Source: Nansenia antarctica
Taxonomy: Eukaryota; Chordata; Actinopteri; Argentiniformes; Microstomatidae
DNA: 64,000 nt
Assembly: GCA_963989245.1 (NCBI GenBank)
Contig: OZ022342.1
Span: 35,550,679 to 35,614,678, forward strand
Direction: 5' to 3'
Under the pieces are notes generated by a model. The model worked only from the letters and a program-made list of their open reading frames with translations, was not told where the DNA came from and made no database searches. The position numbers were made by a program, and so were the translations under genes. This document shows, in pieces, positions 11,722 to 23,437 of this stretch. Positions within the stretch are counted from its first letter, which is position 1. Every line of letters begins with the position of its first letter.

Positions 11722-12175
11722 CTAATAGCTTCTGTGGTGCCACATCACCTCATCCACCAACTCTCTCATCTTTGTTGATGCGGTGGCTGGTTGTGTTTTT
11801 CCTTGCCATAGTGTCAAAATGTACCAATGTTTATGTTTGTCTAATCCCGGAACCCAGAATCTCATCTCTCCATTGAAATGATGAGGGCGCAGGAAGTCAA
11901 AAGTAGGAAGGGCACATTTCTACCCCCCTAAACGTTGTGATGCTCCTCCCGTTCTGCCCTGCCATAAGGATTAGGGTCTATGATGTTTACAACACGATTT
12001 GCTGTCGATGTTTACAGCACACATTGCACACAATGAAAACATGAAGTAAGCTGAATATGTTTTGGATCATTTCACAGCAGTGTCCATTAAATCCCTTGTT
12101 TCCCGTCCTATTTGTTGATAGAATCAGTGGCCCTGGTAAATGTCAACGTTTGCATCCGCCTCCATCAGGGAGTTT
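11717..12175. other. No gene recognised
   Basis: Nothing identifiable beyond short random reading frames. Confidence 0.45.
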
Positions 12176-12335
12176 TGATTGATTGAAAACTTTATTAGAA
12201 TGTTTGCAGAAGTAGGTACATGAAAGTACATATTACATACAAGGTCAAACTAAGAGGATAAAAACCCAAGAAAGCCACTGGCTTATTTCAATTGGGGTCC
12301 TTGATTTTCAATTCATCGTTTAGAGCACCGTTAGA
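12176..12335 (-). mobile_element. LINE 3' UTR fragment, same family as 8301-8650
   Basis: It begins TTGATTGATTGAAAACTTTA and matches the 3' UTR at 58414-58560 and 8301-8450. It is a very short 5'-truncated copy. Confidence 0.88.
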
Positions 12336-12940
12336 CATCTCTATTTAAATGTTTGTCAAACGACTCCATTACATTGAGTTTTGGTGCGCGTTCAGCCAAC
12401 TTTAATTGAGAGAACATGTCGTTCAGTGCGTACTGTTGCTATTCATTGCAAAACGTTTAACCAACTGAATGTGGCCCTGCAGTCTCACTAGCTGTCATTT
12501 ATTACTGACACTTGACAGTCTATGTCAGGGATTTACAGGAGAATCTACCTGGTTTCCCAAGTCTCTAGCACTCACAGACAATTAATAAATAAACCTAAGA
12601 AGACAGAGTTCAAGGCAATCAAGGTCTAATATTCTAAACAAGGTTTCTGCATATATTATCTGTAGGGGTTCCTTTAACCAAAGAAATTGGTGAAATAATG
12701 TCCCCTTAAAAAAATGGTTTAATCCAGTCAAAACAATGCAAAGTACAATATAATCCACCCAAAAAGCATAAAAAAAAGGAAAGAGACCGTACCTAATCAA
12801 ATCCTCAGCAGTTCCAATTTCCATTTGGTTACAATTGGTCTCAGTTCAGTTCATTTAGTTCCATGTAATCTGTATCAAAGGAGGTGAAGGCAGCCTAAGC
12901 CGTATTAGGGAAAGACAGCCCAAACCCAAGCAGGGAAAGG
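12336..12940. other. No gene recognised
   Basis: AT-rich spacer; an 80-codon - strand frame at 12582-12824 has no family resemblance. Confidence 0.4.
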
Positions 12941-12944
12941 CAAG

Positions 12945-13139
12945 GCAAGTTTATTTGTATTTCCCCCATGGGGAAATTTATTAATTGTATAGGACACATA
13001 AACATGTATGATAATCTCATGTGCAAAAATAAATAAATTAAATTAAATGAAAAATGCAATTACAGAGATTGTTGATGGGACTATAGTCGTTTGGTGAGAG
13101 GGCTTTGTAGATTTGAGTGTCACCTGCATAGTTGAGGGA
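12945..13139 (-). mobile_element. Scrambled L2 fragment
   Basis: The 13047-13130 segment (from TGCAATTACAGAGATTGTTG) is a second copy of an internal reverse-transcriptase segment found at 14687-14764 of the neighbouring L2. It is joined to an L2-like 3' end starting GGCAAGGCAAGTTTATTTGT. The order of the parts is not that of an intact LINE, so this looks like a rearranged or separately inserted fragment. Confidence 0.7.
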
Positions 13140-14995
13140 AGGCAAGGCAAGGCAAGGCAAGTTTATTTGTATAGCACATTTCATACAACAGGGGCAATTC
13201 AAAGTGCTTTACATGCATTATTTAAAAATACAGCAAGAGGAGCATAAGAAAATAAAAATGTCAATGAATAAAAGCAAATATAAGAAGTAAATAGATAAAA
13301 CATTTAAAAAGACAATAGTTAATGGAGAAAGACATTGATAGAAGTGTTTGTGTTTAATCATATCCCTCCATATCCCTCTACATCCCTCTACATCCCTCCA
13401 CATCCTTCTACATCCCTCTACATCCCTCTACATCCCTCCACATCCCTCTACATCCCTCTACATCCCTCCACATCCCTCTACATCCCTCTACATCCCTCCA
13501 CATCCCTCTACAAACCTCTACATCCCTCTACATCCCTCCACATCCCTCCACATCCCTCTACAACCCTCTACATCCCTCTACATCCCTCTACATCCCTCTA
13601 CACCCCTCTACATCCCTCCACATCCCTCTACATCCCTCTACATCCCTCCACATCCCTCTACATCCCTCTACATCCATTCACATCCCTCCACATCCCTCTA
13701 CATATCTCTACATCCCTCTACATCCCTCCACATCCCTCTACATCCCTCAACATCCCTCTACATCCCTCTACACCACTCCATATCCCTCCATATCCCTCCA
13801 CATCCCTCCACAAGAGGAGCATAAGAAAATATAAATTACAATGAATAAAAGCAAATATAAGAAGTAAATAGATAAAACATTTAAAAAGACAATAGTTAAT
13901 GGAAAAAAGACATTGATAGAAGTGTTTGTGTTTAATCATAACTGGTGCAAAACATGAAGGTTTTTAGCTTAGATTTAAATATTTTAAGGGTTTGGGCTTG
14001 TTTGATTTCTTCAGGGAGTTTGTTCCAGGAGCATGCAGCAGTGTGACTGAAAGCTGCTGCACCGTGTTTTGTTTTTACTCTTGGAATTATTAGCTGATTT
14101 GTCTCAGCTGACCTTAAGGACCTTGCGGGAATATAGGGTGGGAGGAGATCTGATATGTATTTTGGTCCAAGACCATTTTGTGATTTGTATGTAATTAGGA
14201 GGATTTTGAATTCAATTCTCTGAGAGACTTGTAGCCAGTGCAGGGATCTCAGGATTGGTGTAATGTGTTCAAATTTCTTTGTTTTTGTTAGGACCCTAGC
14301 AGCGGCGTTTTGGATGAGCTGCAATTTACGAACAGCTCCTTTAGATAGGCCTGTTAGTAGACCATTACAATAATCAAGTCTACTCTAAACAAATGCATGG
14401 ATGAGTTTTTCAAGGTCTTGCTTGGACATGAAACCTCTCATTCTTGTTATGTTTTTCAGGTGATAGTAGGCTGATTTAGTTATTGAGTTTATGTGGCTGT
14501 TGAAGTTTAGATCGGAGTCTAGAATTACACCAAGATTTCTGACCTGTTTTTTACTGTGAAGAGAGAGAGAATCAAGTTTTGCACTGACTTTCGATCTTTT
14601 GTCAGGTGCACCGAATACAATTATCTCTGTTTTGTCCTTGTTTAGTTGGAGGAAGTTTTGTGTCATCCAGGCGTTTATTTGCTCAATGCAATTACAGAGA
14701 TTGTCAATGGGACTATAGTCGTTCGGTGAGAGGGCTATGTAGATTTGAGTGTCATCCGCATAGTTGTGGTAGGCAATTAAGTTCTTTTTTATGATGTGTC
14801 CCAATGGAAGCATGTAGAGATTGAATAGGAGGGGGCCAAGGATTGACCCTTGGGGAACCCCACATGTCATTTTAATTTGGTCAGACACAAAGTTGCCAAT
14901 GGAGACATAATAGCTTCTGTCCTGTAGGTTGGATCTAAACCAGTTTAAGGCAGTGCCTGAAGGTCCTACCCAGGTTTCTATCTATTAGAATGTTG
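13140..14995 (-). mobile_element. L2-type LINE, 5'-truncated
   Basis: On the - strand, 14888-14385 encodes reverse transcriptase with GVPQGSILGPLLF near residues 10-22 and the catalytic YADD at about residues 43-46. 14324-13932 continues in the same frame with the LQLIQNAAARVLT and SLHWL region typical of L2/CR1 proteins. One TAG codon near 14385 separates them, with no frame loss. The 3' UTR ends at the (CCTTG)n tail around 13140-13165. The 5' half (endonuclease) is absent. A minisatellite with flanking duplications splits the 3' UTR. Confidence 0.88.
13362..13812. repeat. 10-bp minisatellite (ACATCCCTCT)n, about 45 copies
   Basis: About 45 tandem copies of a decamer lie within the L2 3' UTR. 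The array is bracketed by two direct copies of the same about 130-base UTR segment (13228-13361 and 13811-13938), both ending GTGTTTGTGTTTAATCATA. Long + strand frames rich in SLYIPLHPST are repeat artefacts. Confidence 0.95.
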
Positions 14996-15240
14996 TGGAT
15001 TTTGAAATTCCTGACTTCACATTACTCCCCTGGGCAACTGTACGTTTAAGCAGGGCACAACATTGTGCAACGTTTAATTGAACAAGAATGTTCCTGTTTT
15101 GAGTGACCTGTTGATGAACTGATCATCCGATCTGATCTGATACAGTAGGACTACATCATCAGTGTTGCCAGGTGATCACACCCTGGCTGGCACGCCCACC
15201 AAGCAGGAGCAAACACACAGCACCTGGAAGAGCGTTGAAG
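14996..15240. other. No gene recognised
   Basis: A short spacer between L2 and SINE with no identifiable content. Confidence 0.4.
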
Positions 15241-15475
15241 TTAAATGGACTGCACTTATTTAGCGCCTTTATTCACCCATTCACACACACATTCACACAC
15301 CAATGACGGCAAGCTACCATGCAAGGCACCGGCCCGCTCACTGGGAGCAATTTGGGGTTCAGTGTCTTGGCCAAGGACACTTCGACATGTGGCCAGCCGG
15401 GTCTTGAAACGCAGATCTTTGCGACCTTGTGATCATTAGACGGCAGCTCTACCTCCTGCGCCACAGCCGCCCCGG
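15241..15475 (-). mobile_element. tRNA-derived SINE
   Basis: Read on the - strand it begins GGCTGTGGCGCAGGAGGTAG, an A-box-like start, followed by an AGACGGCAGCTC complement and the GTTTCAAGACC B-box-like motif. It then has the long tRNA-unrelated body with CCAAGACACTGAACCCC and ends in a short-repeat tail. This layout is typical of teleost SINEs about 230 bases long. It lacks a cloverleaf and is not a tRNA gene. Confidence 0.8.
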
Positions 15476-15840
15476 CCCCGTAGTAAAAGTTCATTCTGCA
15501 CCTTTGTGTTCTGTATGTTACAATGTTTTACCTGTGTGCATCACAGTATCTGGGCCAATAAGTATGTACATTAGTAGATCAAAGAATGAACATATTTCTA
15601 AATACACTAATATTGAAACAGCATGTAGATAGTGTAGATAGTGTAATGTAAAGTGTAATGTAGTCACTGTTACTGACTGCTGGAAGAAGAGACAAAGTCA
15701 TTGTGATGTATAGGCCTCCTATTTGTAGCTGCACAGGCTGTCATTGCACTGTTGTTCTGACAAGACAATGCTGTGACTCTTAACCTGTATTCAGACAGTA
15801 GCTACTGTACCGGACCAGTGTGATTAATGTGCATTCTGTC

Positions 15841-16195
15841 GTGGGGGGGGGGGGGAGCTCTGCTCTACTCTGCTGTATTCTGCTCTGCTTTTCCCCTTGT
15901 CCCAATCTCTACTGCTTTTCCCACCTTCTTTCTCTCCTTTCCTTTCTCCCCTTTACCTCTTTCTCTGCCCTCCTCCCTCACTTTCAGTGTCCTTTCCTCT
16001 TTCTTTCATCATCCTTCTCCCTTTCTTTCTTTCTCTCCCCTTCCTCTCTAACCCTCATCTTTTCTCAATCAGTGTGCCCGTTCAGGGTCAATTTCTCTCT
16101 CTTTCTCTCTCTATCCTTCCTCTCTCTCCTTTTCTCTTCTCCTCTCTTGCTTTCTCCCTCGCCCCTTTGCCCCCCCCCCATCTCAGACTATCACT
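15841..16195. repeat. G-run followed by pyrimidine-rich tract
   Basis: A run of about 13 G (15841-15855) precedes about 300 bases that are mostly C and T on the + strand. Ser/Leu/Pro-rich frames across it are compositional and are not proposed as genes. Confidence 0.8.
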
Positions 16196-16955
16196 CTACC
16201 TCTCCTTCTCACAAATGAGGCCTATGCCTGGCCGCGAGCAGCGGGGCATTGAGGGCACGACTCCTGGGAGCTCAGTCAGTCAGTCTGTGCTTAACCCCCC
16301 CCCTCTTCCCTGTATCCCTACCAGCTTTACTCTGTTTCACAGATCCACAGGCCCGATGGAATACCAATTACACATTGTGGGTCTTTCTCTCCTCTCCTTT
16401 CTCTCCCCCTGGCCTAAAGATCCTGTCTCATAACAGCGGGAGCTCTCAGAGATTATAATGAGGAAGGAGAATGAGAATACAGCACAGAGCTGGCCCCATT
16501 GACTCTCTAATCACATTTGATACACAGTTAGGCATTTTAAAGTGGTAATTCACCCCAAAATCAAAGTGTGTCAAATGTTGTCATAACCCTGTGTGGGCCA
16601 GAGTGCTTCTGTTTTATCTATGGTATGTGTTATCTATAGGTTATGTGCCCATCTGATGCTGCCAATCCATCCCATTCATTCATTGAGATGGAGGCAATCT
16701 TGAGGCATATAGATTTCTCCTTACATAGTGTCTGGATATACACAATGTATGCAATTGTATACATACCGAATACATACTTGTTAAAAGGCACTGCCCGAAT
16801 GTTTACAACCAATCCAGCTTTAATATTCAACAGTTACTCTCATGAAAATAAAGCCGTCGGTTTGTCTGTAACCGGATGATGTAATAATATAACCACGAGT
16901 TGGGAAAGCATTTGTGACACAGTCTGATCATTCGGTCCGCATGTCGGCAACCAAG
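16196..16955. other. No gene recognised
   Basis: No identifiable exon or element. Confidence 0.4.
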
Positions 16956-18165
16956 CTGTTCAGACTTTTCTTTTGAAACACGGAACTACGTTTAACGTTG
17001 TTGAGAATCACAACACAAACTCGCCAGTCAAGCCAAAATACTGCATCGAAATGGATTCTGTGAGTAATCCCCACTGCTATCTAGTTAACTATAACCAGGG
17101 GTGCACATAACTTTTTGGGGCCAGTGCTCAGAGGAGCACCTAGGGATGCTGCTTGGTGCTCCCGAGCTCGCGAGTCACGACCCGTCCCACAGGATGGATA
17201 AAAAAGGGATACATGGATAACTTATATTAGCAAAACGACATTTATTCATAAATAAAGATGAACGAACAAATGATTGTGTGCAAAACAAAATAAACAAATG
17301 CAAAATCAAATGACTGCTCTTTAAGCATGAAAGTCTGTCAGACTCCTTTAAACACAATGAAATCAACTGACATCTCTTTAAGCACTAACTGAATGTCTGT
17401 TCTTTAAACACAATGAAATCAACTGACATCTCTTTAAGCACTGCTCTGTTCTGTAAACACTGAAATCAACTTTTCAACAAAAAGTTACAGCCTAAGCATT
17501 TACTTATGCTACAAGCTTAATCATCATCACTGCTCTCTTGACTGCTGTAAGTTATCACTGTCCTCAATTTCAACCATGGTAGAGGATGTTGTAGGCCATC
17601 ACTTTAAATAGCTCATTATTTTGATTGTGCAACAAAGTCTTTTTTTTCTTCTTTCTTCTAATAGAATTCCCAACCATATTCCCTGGGTCAGGGGTCTAGG
17701 TGCGATAATGAAGCTGTAAAACAAACGTCTGAACGTTTGAAAGCTTCAGAGAAAAGAAACGTGAAGTCCCTTGGTGTTGTTTTTCCTTTTAGCGACGAGT
17801 CGTTAATTTTCACGTGTCGGCGTGATAACCGTGCGATACGCGATACGCGGAATGAAAGTACAAGTAACGATACTTTCCAAATGTTTTCGTGAGGGGAGTC
17901 GCCGTGGTCGTCGTGATGGATTACTCGTCGGGCCTTCGGCTGAGGGGACGGCAAATAGTTACTTACTTGGTGGGGCTTGCTTCTTGGACCCAGCTGTTGG
18001 TGCGCAAAAGCGCTGATCTGCCGCGCAGCATGCATTTTGGCGACGCATGCGCACTGGCGCACCAGTTATGTGCACCCCTGACTATAACACTACTTTACAT
18101 TGTTAGCAGGCTTACAAAACAAGCCGTGTTAGTTGACTAGCGATGTGTCATTGATTTTGTGAAAT
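16956..18165. mobile_element. Foldback MITE relative split by a hAT element
   Basis: 16956-17095 shares with 5540-5680 the blocks ACGTTGTTGAGAATCA, CTCGCCAGTC and GTGAGTAATCCCCACT. The element resumes after 18088 with the GACTAGCGATGTGTCATTGA part, which is the complementary arm. The middle is occupied by the hAT element at 17096-18080. Confidence 0.65.
17096..18080. mobile_element. Non-autonomous hAT element, family B
   Basis: The terminal inverted repeats are CAGGGGTGCACATAACT on both ends, flanked by a perfect 8-bp duplication ACTATAAC (17088-17095 and 18081-18088). It has 985 bases and no transposase. Small open frames on both strands (for example 17688-18062) have no known domain. Confidence 0.95.
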
Positions 18166-18388
18166 GTATTCACAAAAAGGTCTGATCATTACATCGGATC
18201 CCGACATGAGGACCAAAGCATTAGAATGTAGCCTATCACATTGTATTCATTCTTCCTTTCATGTTCTGTTCAAAATTGAATTAGCTTGAACTTGATTGTG
18301 TTGACAAAGCTGCCACGGTAGCAATGGCGCCAAGCTGTTTTAATTCATATCTGATCAAGTTCAAAGAGACCCAGACATAAATTGTGAC

Positions 18389-18621
18389 GTTAGAATTATA
18401 AGGTTCTATCTCCATTTTTGTAAAAATTTTGTTTTTTAGATAATCTGATCCAGTAGGTGTTTATTAATGCCTGTGTGGTGTTATTTTTGAGTTATAGCTT
18501 TTAGTTAGTAATTAATAAAATACAAAGGTTCCATCTCACAAAACATAATGGAATGTAAAAACTTTGACGCTCAATATCTCTGAACTACCCTAAACGGACA
18601 TAGAACCTTATAATTCTAAAC
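18389..18621. mobile_element. Short foldback MITE
   Basis: The left end TTAGAATTATAAGGTTCTAT is repeated inverted at the right end (ATAGAACCTTATAATTCTAA), with about 185 AT-rich bases between. Superfamily not determined. Confidence 0.75.
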
Positions 18622-19700
18622 TCACGAAATGTCTAATCTAGCAATGAATCCAGATACAAAACGGAGCAATATAGAAATAAATGACAATCAAAGTATATTG
18701 AGATTATGTATGACATTTTATGGTCTATATATGGTCTTATGTCCTGTTTCGTAGTTCAATAAAATACTATTTCAAGAATAAAAGCTCAGTTACTCTGTTA
18801 TTGAGAAATAATCATACATGATGAAGAGATACCTTTGCAGTATACTAAATGTGAGATTCAGTTTAATATAATATATGATTATATATCATTTAATACGACC
18901 CTGGGCTCAGCTTTTACACATTGTACAGCAGATCAGACAGAATATACTGCATATGAATATAGTTTCACATGAAATTAACTATATAAATTATTATGATGGA
19001 TGGTTAATATAAATGTTATATGAAATGACGTCACATGACATTGAATAGACCTCATAGTTATTGAATGATACATGTCATGCATATATAGGAATGGACCAAA
19101 GGTCGCAATGTGTGACAAGTGTTGTTTCTTCAAAAAGGTTCTACTTAGAACCAAAAAGGATTTCTCGACTTATCGCTTTGAGGAAAACATGATTATTAAT
19201 GTTTACTATACCTAGAAGCCTCTGACAAAAACAAAAATGTCCACAGAGATGGTTCTACGATCACCAAACATCAAAAAAGGTTCTCCTTCAGGGACAAGCC
19301 AAAGCATCCTTTCTGAACCCTCTCTCAGAATTGTGTTTTATTTCAGTGTAGACTAAGACTAAGACTTAGACCAACTAAGACTAAGACCAAGACTATTCAA
19401 CTACCGGCACCCAGGAGTTGAAGTCCTGCTGGTTGGTTTTTTTCACCACATTGTGAATTGACCAAACGGCCTTCCCAGTTCAGTCGTGGGGTCACAGACC
19501 TACAGAAAGTCTGTGATAAGAAGTTATTGTGAAAAACAGAAATGCTTATAGAATCTCTGTAACTCTGTACAGCATCTAAGAAATCCATAGACAAAGTGGC
19601 CTTCAACTTAATTGTCTTCCATATGACAAATATCCCTTATCCTCCACTTGTTTCCTTCAGAAGTTGTATCCTCAGAACACTCCACAGATGATGCTTCTTA
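18622..19700. other. No gene; AT-rich with GGTTCT/AGAACC motifs
   Basis: 19130-19310 has several GGTTCT and AGAACC boxes of the kind seen in a common fish interspersed repeat. I cannot define its ends. A short imperfect GACTAAGA repeat is at about 19350-19395. Confidence 0.4.
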
Positions 19701-19894
19701 AGGGCTCTGCACACAGCGTGCGATTTCTGTTGCGCGTCAACGTTCCATAATTTCCATTGTTGTTATGAATGGAATCGAATTTTCGCCGTGCGGGGCCGTG
19801 TGCATTGCGATGCGTTGTTCTCATAGACTTTCATTCAAACTTCAAAATGGAACGTTGACGCGCAACAGAAATCGCACGCTGTGTGCAGAGCCCT
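19701..19894. mobile_element. Near-perfect palindromic MITE, Harbinger-like
   Basis: The first about 46 bases (starting AGGGCTCTGCACACAGCGTG) are matched as a reverse complement at the right end. The sequence is flanked by TTA on both sides (19698-19700, 19895-19897), which fits a PIF/Harbinger TWA duplication. No coding potential. Confidence 0.85.
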
Positions 19895-20807
19895 TTAGAC
19901 GCTAACAGGCTTTAGACTTCTCTCCAGCTGGTTAGCATGGTAGCTAATTCATGAATCGCCACAAATTAGTAATACGCTTTCGGTAAGAGGATTTAGCTGT
20001 GGTTTAATGGCTGGATGTGTGGCGATATGGGTGGAAGTTGATGTCTTAATTCCACCCAGGCTATTTTAGCCCCGCTGAAGGATTAGGGAATAGCCCACAC
20101 ATGGCACTGAGTCAGAAGAGATGCACAGAGGACAAGCACAAGAGATAGCTATTAGTCCAGTCAATCTAACTCAAAAAAAGGCCCAACCCAGGAGAAATTG
20201 CAATAGTAATGTTTCATAGTTTTTATTGTTCCTAATACCCTCCTGCATCATATATTAACTTTGACTGCCAGCCATGTTCAGAGCGGAGAGCTCCACACTG
20301 CCAGACTTTTGGGGCATTTTCGCTGAACTTTGAAGACCCACCAAATATTGACTTTTCGGACTACATAAACATTGAACATATCTACCAAAACTTTAGACTC
20401 TCTTCTTTCATCAGAAAAAGAAAGTTTGTTTCTAGCCTCTTTGAGTGTTTAGAAATCGGCCGTAGAACATAGGGTGGTTTCAGCAAAAACACCTGATTTT
20501 GACCAATAAACAGAGAAAACGAGCTTTTTCTGCAGAGAAGCAAATTCAAGCAAAACGGTGACTGACGTCCACATATTTTAGTTTTAGTGACACCTCAAAC
20601 ATCTGAAAAGTTGTTTACTTCTATGAAACAATAAAAACAACACAGGAAAAAAGGCTTTTGATGACAAAATAACTACATTTATTCACAGATTTAGAACATT
20701 TAGAATCATCATCACTCAATAATATTTTTTTTCTGTGTGGTAGGCTTTGAAGCACTCTCCTGAGTGCAGGGGTACATGGCAGGACCTGCACCACATTCTG
20801 GTCTCTC

Positions 20808-22891
20808 CAGTGGCGGGCGGTGCACATTCCTACCTGAATTATTCTACCTCTTAATACCATCGTTATGACGCCATGGCTCTAGAAACTAGACAGAAACACA
20901 GTATAACCGGGCGTTGATTCACCTTAACATAGTCAGACAAGTACAACAGAGTTATATTAATATTTCCGAAGCATTTTTAATCAATAAATCCGCATTTACA
21001 ATGAAGAGTGTTAAACTAACATCTTTAAGATCGCTACATTACCCACGTCTGTCGTCTCGTCCACCATAATAGCGACAAAGGGTGCCTTTTTAATCTCCAT
21101 TTTGATCTCTTCTCCCATCACTTTAGCAATAGCAAAAATCAGGTCGTTTTGTATTTTGCCTGACGTCCCAGCAGGGCTGGACTGGGACAAAAATTAGGCC
21201 CTGGCATTTTTGGCCCAGACAGGCCCACCCCAATCGGTCGGACCACACCCACCAGCACAAAAATACTTGCCTTATATACTCGTCTTATATACTGTGCTGT
21301 ACAGTCATATGACAAACTGTAGTATTCCCCCAAACCACTACAAAGACGACTACATACAGTAAGCAATGGTACCAGTGCAAGTAGACCAGTGTACTCAGTG
21401 ATCAGATTCCAGAGCGAATTTACGAACGCAGCCTTGTTGTTCTAGATTTTTTTTTCCATTATCAACCTATCATTGCACTTTAGAGTAAAACAAAGCACGC
21501 AACTGTCGCGTCTATCTTTTCATGGCAACTCTACATTGTGATTTACAAGGGATATTAACTAATATTAAGTAATATTATTACTTGGTTACATTTTGCAATT
21601 GATCCGCGGTACACATGCGTGCCGAACCGTGGGGGGCGATCCGTTACACCCCTAACAGCTACCTATATTTTCCTTACCGGGTCAACGGTTACAGGCTGAC
21701 TCGGCCTCGCTTCTTCTGTATCCTCTCTATCCTCTGTATCTGTACCCTGCTCCCGCTCCTCCCTGCCAGCCTCCTCTTCAACCTGTTGCTGCTGTGGTAA
21801 ACTTGAGGGTGCAGCAAACATGTCCCTAATGTTTACACATTTGGCAGCATCTGCCTCGAGTTTCTTTTTGTTTTTTCTCCCTAAGTTTTTCCCAGCCTCC
21901 CTTCCGTTTTAGTGTGCTTTTGCGCTCCATCTCTCTCAGTATCTATCTAGTAACTATCCAGGCTAACTAAATTTATTTTGCCGGCCGGCTCGGCCCAAAA
22001 CTACCGCGAAACTGAGACGGAGGTCTGGTGCTGCGTGCGTGCGTGACCCCCTAAAAAAATAAAATATTTTTAATATATTTTTTTTTTGCCGATCGGCTCG
22101 GCCCAAAACTACCGCGGCCCACCGGGCAAATGCCCGGTATGCCAGATGGCCAGTCCAGCCCTGCGTCCCAGTAAACACTTTGTTTGTGGACAGGTGGTAA
22201 TGTAAATCTGGGTTGTTTTCAGCCAGAAAAGAAAGAAGCTCAACGTAGTTTCCTCTGTTTGTGGACTCGGCGCTTTTATCGTGTCCCCTAAATGAAAGTT
22301 ATTGTTTACCCAAAAACAGGACACAATCGATCAGTATTATCGATCAGTCAACGAAAGCTTTCGTTGTTGAGCTCCGTTTCCCTGCGCACTTTCAAAAGTT
22401 TCACATCTACCGGCATAGTTACGCATCTCAATAGTGAATATCAATAGTGCGTATCAATAGTGCGTATCAATAGTGCGTATCCAATCAAAAGACGTGCTGG
22501 GTGCTGACATCATTGAGCCTTACAGCAGGCGCCGTTGTTGCTTTTGCTCGCATCTACGTAGGTTTACTAGGTACGCCACAGGTTTTCTCGTTCCAACGTT
22601 AAGTTACAGGTCGTATCCGCGGCACCGTTTAGCGTGCAGGCGGGCAGATTTTGGAGCCCCCTAGCAACACATTTTGATTGGATAAAAGCTCTAACATAAA
22701 GGCCAGCCCTCCAAATCTCAATCGGAGACTGGAAGCAGCGCAACCAAGAGGAAAGCTATGAAATGAAGAGAATAGACTATGGGGAATCATTAATACATAT
22801 TTGTGGAAAAAATATATTAAAATAAAATGTATATTCTGATGATGTTTAGGCCAGCAGAGAAGGCCTTGCTGGCCCTGACGGCACACCACTG
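20808..22891. mobile_element. hAT family A copy 2, carrying another hAT
   Basis: Same ends as 6060-7173 and a perfect 8-bp duplication GGTCTCTC (20800-20807, 22892-22899). It interrupts the last exon of the piggyBac transposase between its RRET and MWC codons. The extra length over copy 1 is the family C insertion at 21172-22163. A small internal deletion is present near the left end relative to copy 1. Confidence 0.95.
21172..22163. mobile_element. Non-autonomous hAT element, family C
   Basis: Ends CAGGGCTGGACTGGGAC and GGCCAGTCCAGCCCTG are inverted repeats, flanked by an 8-bp duplication CGTCCCAG (21164-21171, 22164-22171). The uninterrupted target with a single CGTCCCAG is visible at 6448-6455 in the other family A copy. 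No transposase is encoded. Confidence 0.95.
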
Positions 22892-23048
22892 GGTCTCTCT
22901 CCTTTTACCCCTTCGAACGCAGACCCTACATTTTCTTGCTGGCTGTGTGTTATTGCTGGTGGGCCTTAATTTTTCCAACTCATGCCTGGCCATCCGGCCA
23001 TCCAGCCTGCTGTCTGGGTCTCTCTGTCTTGCTGCCCTGGTTTGTCGG

Positions 23049-23065
23049 ACCTCCTCTTCCTCCTC

Positions 23066-23096
<31 letters not shown>

Positions 23097-23205
23097 TCCT
23101 CCTCTCTCCCCTCCTCCTCTCTCCCCCTCCTCCTCTCTCCTCCTCTTCCTCCCCCTCCTCCTCCTCTCTCCTCCTCCTCCTCCTCCTCCTCCTCCTCCTC
23201 CGCTA
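23049..23205. repeat. (CCT)n repeat coding poly-Glu in piggyBac frame
   Basis: Interrupted TCC/CCT triplets run for about 155 bases. On the - strand they are read in frame by the transposase as Glu, Gly and Arg-rich sequence. The triplet nature has preserved the frame. Confidence 0.9.
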
Positions 23206-23437
23206 CATAGGTTTTTTCAGTCCACGACCTCGCCACCCTCCTCATGAACTCCAAGTGTGTTTTGCACTTCCACGGGTTCCTGGCCTTGTACAGCACATAT
23301 GCATTGAACACACACAGCTGAAATAAGTATGCCACAAACTTCTTTGACCAGTTGAGTGTTTTCCGTATGAATGGGTAGTATGCAATGTTCTGGTCAAGTT
23401 TGTCCACCCCATTCATGCAGGCATTGTATGCCACAAC

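Noticed and set aside
13335..13844. Two long + strand open frames rich in SLYIPLHPST
   Set aside because: They are produced by the decamer minisatellite and have no splice context or homology.
15820..16433. Ser/Leu/Pro-rich frames up to 178 codons
   Set aside because: They follow from the pyrimidine-rich tract; no domain or start context.
22827..23326. Ser-, Pro- and Leu-rich + strand frames
   Set aside because: They are the opposite strand of the poly-Glu triplet repeat in piggyBac transposase.
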